Positions 54,201-58,705 of a stretch of 64,000 nucleotides of DNA are shown here, piece by piece. Below the pieces are notes generated by a model. The model saw nothing but the letters and a program-made list of their open reading frames with translations. It made no database searches and had not been told where the DNA came from. The DNA lies in the NCBI GenBank assembly GCA_949825045.1, contig OX463832.1, positions 18,966,552 to 19,030,551 of the forward strand, read 5' to 3'. The position numbers and the translations under genes were made by a program. This stretch comes from Argyresthia goedartella. Taxonomy: Eukaryota > Arthropoda > Insecta > Lepidoptera > Argyresthiidae. Position 1 is the first letter of the stretch. The number at the start of each line of letters is the position of its first letter.

Positions 54201-54262
54201 GTTTTGCAGTTCAGTCTGTTTTTGTTTGTTCAATGTCTTCTGTTGGGCTTGTTTTGTTTTTT
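21599..54262 (-). CDS. Multi-exon C2H2 zinc-finger protein gene (partial)
   Basis: Ten exons join in one frame (54024-54262, 51943-52073, 51510-51584, 44433-44571, 39052-39161, 35707-35941, 32667-32798, 25242-25348, 23819-23906, 21599-21742) and encode about 466 residues. All have AG acceptors and GT donors, and phases match at every junction. The product carries about twelve C2H2 fingers, most in CX2C...HX3-5H form, several split by introns. It is therefore probably a nuclear DNA-binding regulator; the target is unknown. No 5' exon, start codon or N-terminal ZAD or BTB domain was found in the window. The 3' end is unclear because the frame runs from the last exon into LINE sequence. Introns total about 31 kb and hold most of the mobile elements. 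Confidence 0.85.
21885..22105. mobile_element. MITE, about 220 bp
   Basis: Imperfect terminal inverted repeats: GTGAACTCACACTCATCCGA at the left, and at the right the reverse complement of GTGAACACACACTTATACGG. The interior CGATTCTAAAGTGTCGACGCGGG and TTTCATAGGATTTCATAT is also found in the interrupted copy at 36141-36740. No coding capacity. Confidence 0.6.
22205..22780 (-). pseudogene. C-terminal fragment of a non-LTR element (nuclease-like domain)
   Basis: On the minus strand [19 protein letters not shown] is followed by [11 protein letters not shown]. After a stop and frame change come [33 protein letters not shown] and [15 protein letters not shown]. This order matches a C-terminal domain I associate with animal reverse-transcriptase proteins, of the form GL-R-DGKRPDG-T-PW-GR-WD-TC-DT. 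It resembles a restriction-enzyme-like nuclease fold (PD...WDxT). The segment is GC-rich against its surroundings and has at least two lesions. The family assignment is from memory of the motif pattern. Confidence 0.55.
22930..23120. repeat. Fragments of dispersed repeats
   Basis: AAAACCAGTCAAGTGCTAGTC and GTACGAAAGCGTTCCATACC (22934-22985) match the family also seen at 40426, 41335 and 63740. ATTATTGGTGCGGCTACTTT with CCAGGTGCATTCATAAGTTT (23050-23115) also occurs at 35505-35575. Confidence 0.6.
23160..23818 (-). repeat. Intronic minisatellite derived from the exon end and splice donor
   Basis: Eight units of about 72-93 bases lie directly downstream, in gene sense, of exon 23819-23906. Each holds a near copy of the exon's last 35-40 bases (encoding [13 protein letters not shown]), the donor GTGAGTAC and an expanded TG-rich intron start. 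Copies begin near 23167, 23240, 23315, 23387, 23462, 23552, 23634 and 23719 on the plus strand. The four farthest share GATCTCTCACACAC, while the nearer four read GAACTCTCTCACAC, so the array has two subfamilies. No copy keeps the acceptor or the first half of the exon. Confidence 0.9.
23819..23906 (-). CDS. Zinc-finger gene exon (SRIH...CSVCGKLF)
   Basis: Acceptor TTGTTGCAG/CCGCAT in phase 2, donor CGATAC/GTGAGT in phase 0, 88 bases. It completes the previous finger (MRLHSRIH), then reads [20 protein letters not shown] and HVRY, whose second histidine comes from the next exon. The 3' half of this exon is the source of the adjacent minisatellite. Confidence 0.9.
24021..24058. repeat. (AT)n microsatellite
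   Basis: An uninterrupted AT run of about 19 units. A (TAGA)n run of about seven units lies at 24183-24213. Nothing else was recognised between 24060 and 24770. Confidence 0.95.
24770..25021 (-). mobile_element. tRNA-derived SINE
   Basis: The minus-strand head (about 25020-24945) has a B box like GGTCCTGGGTCCGAATACC preceded by CCTACGAAGCCGACGG. The body TATCGTCGTCTAGTACCC and the AAGCCTTGTTGAGCTTACTG tail region are shared with 45990-46104. It is of the same family as 12893-13165. Confidence 0.65.
25027..25229 (+). mobile_element. tRNA-derived SINE with poly(A) tail
   Basis: The tRNA-like head GGCGACCTCTGTGGCGCAGC has A and B boxes (GGTTCGATCCCC). A body with GTCTTGGATGTTTATATGTG and GGTTCCCACTACACAGGGTA and a run of 18 A ending at 25229 follow. 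Head to tail it looks complete. It ends just downstream, in gene sense, of the donor of exon 25242-25348. Confidence 0.8.
25242..25348 (-). CDS. Zinc-finger gene exon ([11 protein letters not shown]...CDTCGKRF)
   Basis: Acceptor GGTTTCAG/AACAAC, donor CTGCACAG/GTAATG, 107 bases, phase 0 in and 2 out. It finishes the finger begun in exon 32667-32798 (CELCGKMLR + [11 protein letters not shown]) and starts another ([19 protein letters not shown]). Linker EDGVT. Confidence 0.9.
25555..25740 (-). mobile_element. tRNA-derived SINE
   Basis: Reverse of the family at 25027: head with CATGCGAGAGGTCCCGGGTT and CGATCCACGGC (25735-25675), body and GTATCCTAGTGTGGGGCCAG-type tail region to about 25560. Confidence 0.75.
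25993..26100. repeat. Poly(C) and (CA)n microsatellites
   Basis: A run of about 17 C at 25993-26009 is followed by CA repeats to 26036 and again at 26075-26092. From 26100 to 27740 no gene was recognised. A 110-codon open frame at 27263-27595 has no recognised domain and is not claimed. Confidence 0.9.
27746..27873. mobile_element. Short MITE, copy 1
   Basis: AGTCAACCTGGCACC at the left and GGTGCCAAGTTAACT at the right are inverted. The GC-rich interior (CTCGCTCTCGCCCTCGACGC) and GAGCGAGGTGCC match the copy at 41434-41572. Confidence 0.65.
27893..28005. mobile_element. Foldback element with about 31-base arms
   Basis: CGTTTTAATAAACGCTCTCA and the following GCTCTGAGAGCT pair with AGCCCTCAGAGTTGAGAGAG and TTTATTAAGGCG. 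A second internal pair is ACACGGA/TCCGTGT. Confidence 0.65.
28480..28640 (-). repeat. Dispersed repeat (CGCACTGAGCCAGCGTGGT family)
   Basis: On the minus strand it carries CGCACTGAGCCAGCGTGGTA and GTATCCGGGTAAAGGCC...CGGTGGGGAC, shared with 51030-51130 on the plus strand. I associate this with widespread lepidopteran repeats. Confidence 0.55.
28713..28784 (-). mobile_element. tRNA-like sequence, probably a SINE head or tRNA pseudogene
   Basis: GCTCCGTGGTCTAATGGGTT (A box) and GGATCGAATCC (B box) are properly spaced, with a possible anticodon stem between. The acceptor ends do not pair and the base before the would-be anticodon is C rather than T, so it is not called a tRNA gene. Confidence 0.45.
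28911..29050. repeat. Minisatellite, part distal to the LINE
   Basis: Units of ATCTCATCTCATCTCACCA, TCTTCTCATCTAACGCCAT and similar. It is the same array as 32455-32660, now separated from it by the LINE at 29051-32450. Confidence 0.85.
29352..32342 (-). pseudogene. LINE ORF2: endonuclease and reverse transcriptase, fragmented
   Basis: Endonuclease parts: [30 protein letters not shown] (32342-32019), then [13 protein letters not shown] (to 31660). Linker and pre-RT follow at 31657-31016 ([15 protein letters not shown]). RT parts: [13 protein letters not shown] and NEGVFPKRW (31010-30654), [16 protein letters not shown] and [15 protein letters not shown] (30502-30149). The catalytic FADD block expected next is lost or scrambled. 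The C-terminus (30050-29352, 232 residues) is the longest clean piece ([20 protein letters not shown]). A short inverted duplication at 30707-30758 also interrupts RT. Confidence 0.75.
30707..30758. repeat. Perfect hairpin inside LINE RT, 24-base arms
   Basis: The arms 30707-30730 and 30735-30758 are exact reverse complements around AAAG. In element sense the first arm is normal RT coding (EGVFPKRWL) and the second is its inverted copy. It is a local inverted duplication within a dead element. Confidence 0.95.
32455..32660. repeat. Minisatellite starting at the donor of exon 32667-32798
   Basis: In gene sense the intron begins GTAAGATGGGGTGAGATCAG and at once becomes repeats of GATGAGATAAGATGGCGTTA, AGAAGAGATATGTGGTGAGA and variants, in units of about 40-45 bases. 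Each unit contains GGTGAGA, a donor-like string. It resumes beyond the LINE at 28911-29050. Confidence 0.85.
32667..32798 (-). CDS. Zinc-finger gene exon (CGALISS...CELCGKMLR)
   Basis: Acceptor CACTTGCAG/TGCGGC, donor CTGAGG/GTAAGA, exactly 44 codons, phase 0 both sides. It completes a finger started in exon 35707-35941 (PCEK + [19 protein letters not shown]) and begins another ([11 protein letters not shown]). Linker [14 protein letters not shown]. Confidence 0.9.
33144..33230 (+). mobile_element. SINE 3' fragment
   Basis: AAGATACAGGGAATCCTAGT, GGGGCTAGATCAATGTGTGT and GTGTCCAAGGT match the body and tail of the SINE at 12893-13165. The head is missing. Between 33230 and 34200 there is only a 15-base exon-like match at 33434-33448 and one fragment (33690-33750) of the CTGCGGTAGCTT repeat. 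Confidence 0.6.
34213..34325 (-). pseudogene. Decayed duplicate of zinc-finger exon 35707-35941
   Basis: About 110 bases align with 35714-35830 with scattered substitutions and small indels. In gene sense it still reads [10 protein letters not shown] and FDEPLPC, but AAG has become TAG before FDEP and the donor is gone (the exon's CTTCTC is replaced). It lies about 1.4 kb downstream of the real exon, in the same orientation. It is a non-functional tandem exon copy. Confidence 0.7.
34630..35215 (+). pseudogene. LINE RT C-terminal fragment
   Basis: The open segment 34654-34995 reads [40 protein letters not shown], typical of the region downstream of RT in Jockey/R1-like elements. It lacks the catalytic part and ends at a stop; an AT-rich 3' end follows to about 35215. 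Plus strand, opposite to the host gene. Confidence 0.65.
35707..35941 (-). CDS. Zinc-finger gene exon with a degenerate finger
   Basis: Donor GAGAAG/GTAAGA in phase 0. The acceptor TTTCCAG/TCTCTT at 35942 is the only nearby one whose phase fits exon 39052-39161. Two closer AGs (35899 and 35904) are out of phase. It encodes [37 protein letters not shown], a basic stretch ([15 protein letters not shown]) and ends FDEPVPCEK, the start of the next finger. The segment after YLC looks like a finger but has Val in place of the second Cys and no second His, so it probably does not bind zinc. The acceptor choice is the weakest point of the model. Confidence 0.7.
36141..36740. mobile_element. 220-bp MITE interrupted by the two-module element
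   Basis: The left piece (36141-36201) has GTGAAAGTACACTTATCCGA, like the left end at 21885. The right piece (36610-36740) has GATTCGACGCGGG and TTTCATAGGATTGCATAT, like 22000-22040. The intervening 36202-36609 is copy 2 of the two-module element, so that inserted later. Confidence 0.6.
36202..36609 (-). mobile_element. Two-module inverted-repeat element, copy 2
   Basis: Reverse orientation relative to copy 1: AGTTTATGTGACTGCTACAT at 36202, the CTCGAG palindrome, then the module A repeats and ACGTGTGTAGATAA at the right end. One of the two CGAACGCCGACGCC segments of copy 1 is missing. Confidence 0.7.
36800..36930 (+). pseudogene. LINE RT C-terminal fragment
   Basis: One frame reads [19 protein letters not shown] and [13 protein letters not shown], the pattern found after RT in non-LTR elements. 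Only about 40 codons remain. Confidence 0.55.
36946..37266 (+). repeat. Unclassified dispersed repeat (CTGCGGTAGCTT family), longest copy
   Basis: The core ATACTGCGGTAGCTTAGGTG, AAGGGGGTGAGCGAAG...CCCCCTTTATCCTTCGTGTT is flanked by GATCACCAAA-type and TTTGGTGATCATTTATCC motifs in opposite orientations. Other copies: 33690-33750 (partial), 38663-38815, 44695-44800 (reversed), 45800-45930, 50395-50600 (reversed). No coding capacity. 37270-38660 holds nothing else recognised. Confidence 0.65.
38663..38815 (+). repeat. CTGCGGTAGCTT-family repeat copy
   Basis: CATTGCGGTAGCTTAGGTGA and CCCCCTTTATCCTTCGTGTT followed by AACATGTAAGAATAAC as in the copy at 36946. Confidence 0.7.
39052..39161 (-). CDS. 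Zinc-finger gene exon (CEECGVKF)
   Basis: Acceptor CACCACAG/ATCCCG in phase 0, donor GTGGAGAA/GTGAGT in phase 2, 110 bases. It encodes one finger with a long His spacing, [21 protein letters not shown], and the tail GKTVE. The exon is strikingly GC-rich against its introns, as are most exons of this gene. Confidence 0.9.
39542..40059 (+). repeat. Dispersed repeat, about 520 bp, copy 1
   Basis: GCGATCCTCACAAAACTTGG, GTCGAGAGCTTTTCTCGATT, AAAGGGCTTCATGAGCCGGT and TTATTGGTGCGGCTACTTTA occur in the same order and orientation at 57920-58425. No long reading frame. Confidence 0.8.
40426..40945 (+). repeat. Lepidopteran-type dispersed repeat
   Basis: It starts AAAACCGGTCAAGTGCGAGT, includes GACAGACAGACAGACAGA tracts twice (40545-40563 and 40865-40890) and ends AAGGTACGGAACCCTAAAA. 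Partial relatives: 22934, 26645, 41335, 51700-51807, 63740-63900. Probably a decayed non-LTR or SINE-like family. Confidence 0.6.
41085..41275 (-). mobile_element. tRNA-derived SINE
   Basis: The minus-strand head (41275-41205) has TGTGGCGCAGCGGTTGTCGC (A box) and GGGTTCGATCTCCAGC (B box). The body GATCTTGGATGTGTATATGT and GGTACCCACGACACAGGG match the family at 25027. A further partial copy may lie at 40985-41080. Confidence 0.75.
41434..41572. mobile_element. Short MITE, copy 2
   Basis: GGTTAACTAGGCACC and GGTGCCTAGTTAAC form inverted ends. The interior CTCGCTCTCGCCCTCGACGC and GAGCGAGGTGCC match 27746-27873. Confidence 0.7.
41640..43070. repeat. Dispersed repeat interrupted by an AT-rich insert
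   Basis: 41640-41780 (TGTTGGCTCACTCGATGGAT, GTCATGGCGGCCAGCGAAAA) recurs at 45605-45750. 42880-43070 (AAAATCAGTTCTTTATTGAT, TTTATAGGCCGTCAAAGT) recurs at 46945-47060 and in part at 50615-50740. Between them 41940-42170 holds an imperfect tandem duplication of about 80 bases (AATACTTACTTACCAAAATT). Confidence 0.55.
42787..42872. repeat. (TTTCATTTCA)n low-complexity run
   Basis: An irregular array of TTTCA and TTTTCA units. A (CCGT)n run of about seven units lies at 43195-43224. Confidence 0.95.
43441..43938 (+). mobile_element. Two-module inverted-repeat element, copy 3
   Basis: Same orientation as copy 1. The left end is altered (TTTGTAGATAAAGACACGTA), but from CACGTATCATAAACCCTCTT onward it follows copy 1, with two CGAACGCCGAC segments, TGTGTGTAGATAAACTAATG and the CTCGAG palindrome. 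Between 43940 and 44430 nothing else was recognised. Confidence 0.7.
44433..44571 (-). CDS. Zinc-finger gene exon (HIVNLHNH...CPLCGYSF)
   Basis: Acceptor CATCCACAG/CCACAT in phase 2, donor CGGCCG/GTGAGT in phase 0, 139 bases. It completes a finger begun in exon 51510-51584 (CKHCEKVF + [14 protein letters not shown]) and adds a complete one ([19 protein letters not shown]). It ends GHDHRP. Confidence 0.9.
44695..44800 (-). repeat. CTGCGGTAGCTT-family repeat copy, reversed
   Basis: ACATGTTCAACCTAATACGA, AAGGGGGCTTCGC and ACCTAAGCTACCGCAGTATT are the reverse of 36946-37120. The flank TTTGCTGTGAAAATCAGTAT is shared with the copy at 45800. Confidence 0.7.
45060..45250. mobile_element. MITE with perfect 17-base terminal inverted repeats
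   Basis: GAAGTAAAACTTCTTTA at 45060-45076 and its exact reverse complement at 45234-45250 bound 191 bases of non-coding sequence that is GC-richer inside. Target duplication not clear. Confidence 0.75.
45800..45930 (+). repeat. CTGCGGTAGCTT-family repeat copy
   Basis: AATACTGCGGTAGCTTATGT, GAAGCCCCCTTTATCCTTCG and TTAGGTTGAACTTGAAAGAA, flanked by GCAAATATACTGATTTTCAC. Upstream, 45410-45560 has TCTGTCTGTGTGTGAATCTG and TCGGTTCGGTGGTTCAAAAT, a further dispersed motif. Confidence 0.65.
45990..46104 (-). mobile_element. SINE body, split from its head by a LINE
   Basis: It matches the body of the SINE at 24770-25021 (GGACAATCTTACACCAATCC, CTAGACGACGATATATTTAA). It breaks after TAAATACTTATGTAAAG, where LINE sequence starts. 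The matching tRNA-like head (GATGATTCGAACCTAGGACC, CTTCGTAGGCAGGGTC) lies at about 46859-46925. Confidence 0.65.
46105..46858 (+). pseudogene. 5'-truncated LINE inside a SINE
   Basis: It begins within the RT C-terminal region ([11 protein letters not shown] in one frame), then a clean 148-residue frame (46187-46633) with [20 protein letters not shown] and [17 protein letters not shown]. It ends after a short frame change near 46700 and an A-rich tail (AAAATAAAATTAAAATAAAA) at 46830-46858. It is related to the LINE at 29051-32450. RT catalytic parts are missing by 5' truncation. Confidence 0.75.
47065..47150 (+). repeat. Left flank of a dispersed repeat split by a LINE
   Basis: GTTTAAACGATCACCAAACG, CACCTATTTTACTACCAATA and AATTCGAAACGACCGCCAGA are the reverse of 37190-37266. 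The rest of the repeat resumes at 50346. Confidence 0.65.
47151..50345 (-). mobile_element. Nearly full-length non-LTR retrotransposon
   Basis: Minus-strand element with a 3' end of tandem GAATACT units (47151-47171) instead of poly(A), as in CR1/L2-type elements. An 8-base CACAATTT occurs at 47143-47150 and 50346-50353, a candidate target duplication. The 5' junction carries 24 bases (50311-50334) that are the exact reverse complement of the left flank 47119-47142. Coding parts are long, with few lesions, so it is among the younger LINEs here. Confidence 0.75.
47380..50244 (-). pseudogene. LINE ORF2: endonuclease and reverse transcriptase
   Basis: Endonuclease begins near 50244 ([26 protein letters not shown]) and continues in a second frame from 49973 ([30 protein letters not shown]). 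A linker in broken frames (49449-48850) precedes [43 protein letters not shown] (48847-48569), then the 363-residue frame 48471-47380 with [20 protein letters not shown] and an intact FADD ([11 protein letters not shown]). The end has [17 protein letters not shown]. Only a few frameshifts separate the parts. It is probably inactive as written, though the catalytic motifs survive. Confidence 0.8.
50346..50600 (-). repeat. Right part of the split repeat, with CTGCGGTAGCTT core
   Basis: TTTGGATAAATGATCACCAA, ACATGTTCAACCTAACACGA, ACCTAAGCTACCGCAGTATT and GGGTAGGAAAAAAATATTTT follow the reverse of 36946-37200. With 47065-47150 it forms one interrupted copy. Confidence 0.65.
50840..51130 (+). repeat. 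Dispersed repeat (CGCACTGAGCCAGCGTGGT family)
   Basis: It contains ACATCTGGCCGAGACGGGTA, TTCCATATTTCGGATGACAC, CGCACTGAGCCAGCGTGGTG and GGTAAAGGCCCGTGCCCTGC. The 3' part matches 28480-28640 reversed. No coding frame, so possibly a SINE or a LINE 3' end. Confidence 0.55.
51510..51584 (-). CDS. Zinc-finger gene exon ([10 protein letters not shown]...CKHCEKVF)
   Basis: Acceptor TTGTTGCAG/ATATCG, donor TTCAA/GTTAGT, 75 bases, phase 2 at both ends. It completes [13 protein letters not shown] with [10 protein letters not shown], then starts [10 protein letters not shown] after the linker EGKT. Confidence 0.9.
51943..52073 (-). CDS. Zinc-finger gene exon (CAVCQYRC...CKLCRFES)
   Basis: Acceptor ATTCCAG/CAATGC in phase 0, donor CATGACAA/GTGAGT in phase 2, 131 bases. 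One complete finger ([21 protein letters not shown]) and the first half of a second ([13 protein letters not shown]). Confidence 0.9.
52502..52620. mobile_element. Short MITE-like inverted repeat
   Basis: AACGAACCATTTTTATC and GATAAAAATGGTTTTGT are imperfect inverted arms around AGCCCGAGCCGAAGGCGAGG. From 52640 to 53290 nothing else was recognised. Confidence 0.45.
53291..53725 (-). mobile_element. Two-module inverted-repeat element, copy 4
   Basis: Reverse orientation: TAGTTTATGTGAATGATACA, the CTCGAG arm pair with CGCCTTCGGCTCG between, ATTATGTACAGTTACATACA, then GGCGGGCGTCGGCGTTCGAA and TACGTGTGTAGATAAA at the right. The inner palindrome is more decayed than in copies 1 and 3. Confidence 0.7.
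54024..54262 (-). CDS. Zinc-finger gene, most 5' recognised exon
   Basis: Acceptor CACCACAG/AAAAAA in phase 1, donor ACGGAG/GTTAGT in phase 0, 239 bases. It encodes a Lys/Gln-rich, probably helical stretch ([28 protein letters not shown]) followed by the first finger, [21 protein letters not shown]. It needs an upstream exon, which was not found between here and 64000. Confidence 0.85.
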
Positions 54263-54742
54263 CTGTGGTGTGAAAAATAAAGGAAACTAATGGGGAAGCA
54301 AACTGTCGTGTTAGTTTCACGTAGAAGGGATAAACACAGAGTATGTAAGCAAGGAGTATCGTTCATCTGAGGTTACATACAAATTAATCACACAGTAAAA
54401 CAAGTGAAGATGCAGAGTTTCGTTATTCAGAGAAATAAATTGACCATGGTCGGCCTAAAAAAACTGTCTTGCGTTTTACTAAAACAGATATTATTAATCA
54501 TTTGACGCACGAAACTAAGGAATCGGTGCCGAGCGAGAGCGATCAACTTAGGCCGTGTGTCCCGCTCGCACAGTTCCCATACTAAAGAAAGATAATCAAT
54601 GGCAGGATAATATTTTGTGGAACGACTGATCTAATCATGCATAAATAGCTTTATAAGATTCAAATCAGATAATAATTTTACTAAGATTGTCAGTAAAATA
54701 AATTCTTACTAATATTATCTCATGAATTCATCCTTACTTAGT

Positions 54743-55169
54743 AATATTGGGTGCTTACCTATGAAATTGGCGAATTTTTATTACAGATTCAGGAGTTTAT
54801 AATTCGAGTAATTTAATAGCTATTTCCAGTTTTTTTATTGTTTTAAAATTAATTTCAATATTGTACATCTACTTGTTAAATTTTCTTTTAATTTTCAGTT
54901 TGATAACTAAAATGTTATCTTCAAAATCAGTGCCTCCTAAATGTCATCCATTTTCATGATAATATTCGTAATATTTTTTATAGCTGACACTTTTAAAAAA
55001 TTATATAAAATTTTCTGTTAGCTAAATGTTGTCTCATTCATACACACAAAGTTTATAAAATTAGGATCTGTCATTCCTAAAAACAATACAAAAATGTTTG
55101 TACTGAAAATTGAGTTAACTTGAATTTCTCCATACAAAACGCCAATTTCATATGTAAGGACCTAATATT
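54743..55169. mobile_element. MITE-like element with about 30-base inverted ends
   Basis: AATATTGGGTGCTTACCTAT plus GAAATTGGCG at the left and the reverse complement of AATATTAGGTCCTTACATAT plus GAAATTGGCG at the right. The interior of about 370 bases is AT-rich without a gene. Confidence 0.6.
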
Positions 55170-55397
55170 TATCCCACCAAAACCATTTTCAAGTAAATGT
55201 TGCCAAGACGAGACCATATGGCTGGCACTGTCAAAAAGTTATCAGATCTCATGTAGAGCCAAACTTCTATCTCTACACGCCCTAACTCTGTAGGGCTTGT
55301 AAGCCCTAACTTCATAAACTCTACACCATAGTCAAAATATGTGGCTTGGTCGTTTCGTTACCGTCACATGGGCGTAAGGTGACAATTTTTTACACAA

Positions 55398-55533
55398 ACA
55401 ACAAAAAAAATCTAAAACTTGGAATGTTTACCCCCTACCCCTTAAACCAGGGGATGGAAGTTTGTCTACAAACTTCCGTCTCCTATTATAAGGGGATGGG
55501 GGTAAAAATTCCAAGTTTTAGTTTTTTTTTGTT
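55398..55533. repeat. Hairpin with about 40-base arms
   Basis: AAAAAAAATCTAAAACTTGG through TACCCCCTACCCCTTAA pairs with TTATAAGGGGATGGGGGTAA through CCAAGTTTTAGTTTTTTTTT. The loop region (55450-55490) holds a shorter inverted pair, GGAAGTTTGT/ACAAACTTCC. Confidence 0.7.
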
Positions 55534-55847
55534 TTTTGGATACTAATACTAGCTTTCATGCTAAATTTCAGCTTTCTAGACTTGAGGAATTACCTAAGAC
55601 TTGATGATCATCAGTGAGTGAGTTAGTGACGAAATGGGGATATTTTAGATATCAATAAAATCTAAAGTATAAGAGCTATGCTATTGAAACTTTCCCACTA
55701 CTGACACCATATCCCGAAAATTTTGTTGAACTGCTATAATCCAAACCCAAGTTGTGAGGGTTCAAAAAATCGACGACTCGCTTCGAGAAAAGTTAGGAAG
55801 TGCCCTTGCGCTTCGCTTGCGTCTTGGCGGGGGCTGCCGTGCCCCCA

Positions 55848-57875
55848 GATTATTTATTATAAGTCACTCATTATTTTTTCACACCTTACATTCGGAAAAG
55901 TAAGTTTTGCTCCACGACGAGAGGGAGCAAAATGCTACTTTTCTGTTCAAGCTACTTTTTTAATTTATTCATTGCCATGTAGCATTTACGCAATGAGCAC
56001 AGATTTAAATAATCGAATGTTATTATGAAATTACATAACAATCGACTACGATGGCGTAGTCGATTAAAAACGAACATGTTTGAAGTTTTAACTTTAACAA
56101 CTTTATATGCAAATTTATGAATTTTTCGTAATATTTAAAAAAAATGTCACGATAAATTATTTGTTTTACTGAAATCTAAACTATTGATGTCTGTTATTAT
56201 GATATAATGAATATTGATATCCGCAACCATTGTAATATTCGATTCGATTATTTTTAAACATTCGTGAAAGTACACAGGAATATTTTATCTGTGGTGATCC
56301 TAATCCTTCACAACCCGCCATTATAAATAAAAAGTTTTGTTTACGTTGTTCGATTACTGTAAAAGTGGTGAAAGTATAATTCAAAGTATAGTTATTTAAT
56401 TGTTTTAGAGCATTTAATTTAAATTTTCCTCATAGTCGGTGTGAAAAGTTGTATTTGTCACATAGGAGCAAAACTATTTTCGTCATGGGCGTTAACGCTT
56501 GAATCCTTCGTTACGCTCAGGATTCTAACCTTCACTCTCGATTCAATGTACCGCCCTCGCCGTAAATACATCATTTTGCTCCCTTGTGACACAAATAACT
56601 ATTTACTTCTTGCTGGTATCCTTTTCGTCTATGATGCTGTGCGGGGCTTGATATGGGATGAGTATGCTTCACCAAAGAAAAACCAAAAATGTTACAATCA
56701 ATAACAGTAAAATGCCTACGAACGCCACCGCGGCTCTGTGTTTCAGTACGTTTATACTCAAGCAAATGCGATGGTTAATGGTGCAGAAATTTTACACAGT
56801 GAACTTATATTTTTTTATTTAATAGACATCTACAGTAAGATATTCAAAATCCGTAGTTTCCTTTTCAGTGTTCTGAAAGATGAAAACTTACGTGCTAAAT
56901 GGTTGGGTGCGCTGGGGGATGAAATACTTACAAGCTTCGAAAAATCCTGTTGTTTGCAGACGACATTTTAAAACTTAGACTTATGTACTCTTACTCTTCG
57001 TTATTGCTTTGTTGCTATGTCCTAATCAGAGTGAATTTTAATTTGATCACCAAATTTTGGAAAACTGTGAGTGAAAACGTAAAATAGTTATTTGTGTCAC
57101 AAGGGAGCAAAATTATGTATTTACGGCGAGGGCGGTACATTGAATCCAGAGTGAAGGGAAGGATTCTACGATAGAATCCTGAGCGTAGCGAGGGATTCTA
57201 AGTTAGAATCCTGAGCGTAACGAAGGATTCAAGCGTTAACGCCCATGACGAAAATAATTTTGCTCCTGAGTGACACATACAACTTTTCACACCGACTATG
57301 AGGAAAATTTAAATTGCTCTAAAAAAAAAATTTGAATTATACTTTTACCACTTTTACAGTAATCGAACAACGTAAACATTTTTTTTTATATAATGACGGA
57401 TTGTGATGGATTAGGGAAAGGTCACCACAGATAAAATATTCCTGTGTACTTTTACTATTGTGTAAAAATAATCGAATCGAATATTACAATGGTTTCGGAT
57501 ATCAACATTCATTATATCACAATAACAGTCATCGATAGTTTTGATTTCAGTAAAACATATAATTTATTATGACATTTTTTTTAAATATTACGAAAAATTC
57601 ATAATATTTGATATAACGTTGTTAAAGTTAAAACTTGAACCACATTCGTTTTTAATCGACTACGTCATCGTTGTCGATTGTAATGTAATTTCATAATTAC
57701 ATTCTATTATTTTAATCTGTGTTCAATTGGCACATTGCGTAAATGCTGCATGCCAATGAATAAATTAAAAAAGTAGCTTGAACAGAAAAGTAGCATTTTG
57801 CTCCCTCTCGTCGTGGAGCAAAACTTACTTTTCCGAATGAAAGGTGTGAAAAAATATATTATAACTTGTAATAAA
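55848..57875. mobile_element. Large foldback element, arms of about 750 bp
   Basis: The left arm (55848-56606) and right arm (57079-57875) are inverted copies: TTTTTTCACACCTTACATTC / GAATGAAAGGTGTGAAAAAA outside, CAAATAACTATTTAC / GTAAAATAGTTATTTG inside. Shared blocks include GAGCAAAATGCTACTTTTCT, CATGGGCGTTAACGCTTGAA and GTACCGCCCTCGCCGTAAAT. The spacer is about 470 bases with no recognised protein. The right arm has an extra duplicated GGATTCTA...GAATCCTGAGCG piece near 57150-57215. No transposase is present, so it would be non-autonomous. Confidence 0.8.
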
Positions 57876-57919
57876 TCGATCGGGTCAATGATCTCTCAGA
57901 CATTTATTTTCATCCGATT

Positions 57920-58425
57920 TCGAGCGATCCTCACAAAACTTGGCACACGTATTCCTTGAATTAGAAGATTTTTTGTCGAGAGCTTTTCTCGATTTTTCCC
58001 TTGTACAGTTCTGAAGTCATTATTTTTTGTATGTGTTTTTTTTTTCTGAAACCTATCGTGTGGGGTATCAAATTAAAGGGCTTCATGAGCCGGTTCTTGA
58101 GCCGGTTCTAAAAATATACTAGATATTTATCTTTCGGCCGCCTGTTTTCTAAAAATCCAAGAAATATTTTCAAAACATACCAAGTTTGGACTCCTCGAAG
58201 TAGGAGACGGATTAGTAAAGACGATCTATACAGACCAGTGAGTGAAATAGACTATAATTTTTTACGTGAAAAGTCAATAGATTGTATTTTAAATCGCAAA
58301 ATGTAGTTCACAAAGTTATTGGTGCGGCTACTTTACTACTTGATTTTTATTGAATCTAAAATACTTACCTATAAATTGGTTCACAGTCCCCCCTGTTAGC
58401 GAGATCTACTGCCCACAGGGTTACT
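57920..58425 (+). repeat. Dispersed repeat, about 510 bp, copy 2
   Basis: Same order as 39542-40059: GCGATCCTCACAAAACTTGG, AAAGGGCTTCATGAGCCGGT, TTTGGACTCCTCGAAGTAGG, TTATTGGTGCGGCTACTTTA, GTTAGCGAGATCTACTGCCC. It separates the foldback from its third arm copy. Confidence 0.8.
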
Positions 58426-58705
58426 AGTTTAATCCAAAAAACTATTAAAATAGAAGTTAATATTTTCATACCTAAAAGCCCGGAAAATATACATATATCG
58501 ACAAAAATATCAGTCCCAAATAAACCGGTGACCATACATTTTCAAAATTGCGCTAGTGTGTCAAATATAAATATATAAGTTTGTAATTGGTGTTGGTATC
58601 ATACAGTTTCTTTTTTATAAATTTAACTTATTCATTTATTACTTTAAAGCGTCTCTTACTTATTTTCTCATAAAAGTAGATGAAAAGTTGAGTGTATCAC
58701 TCGGG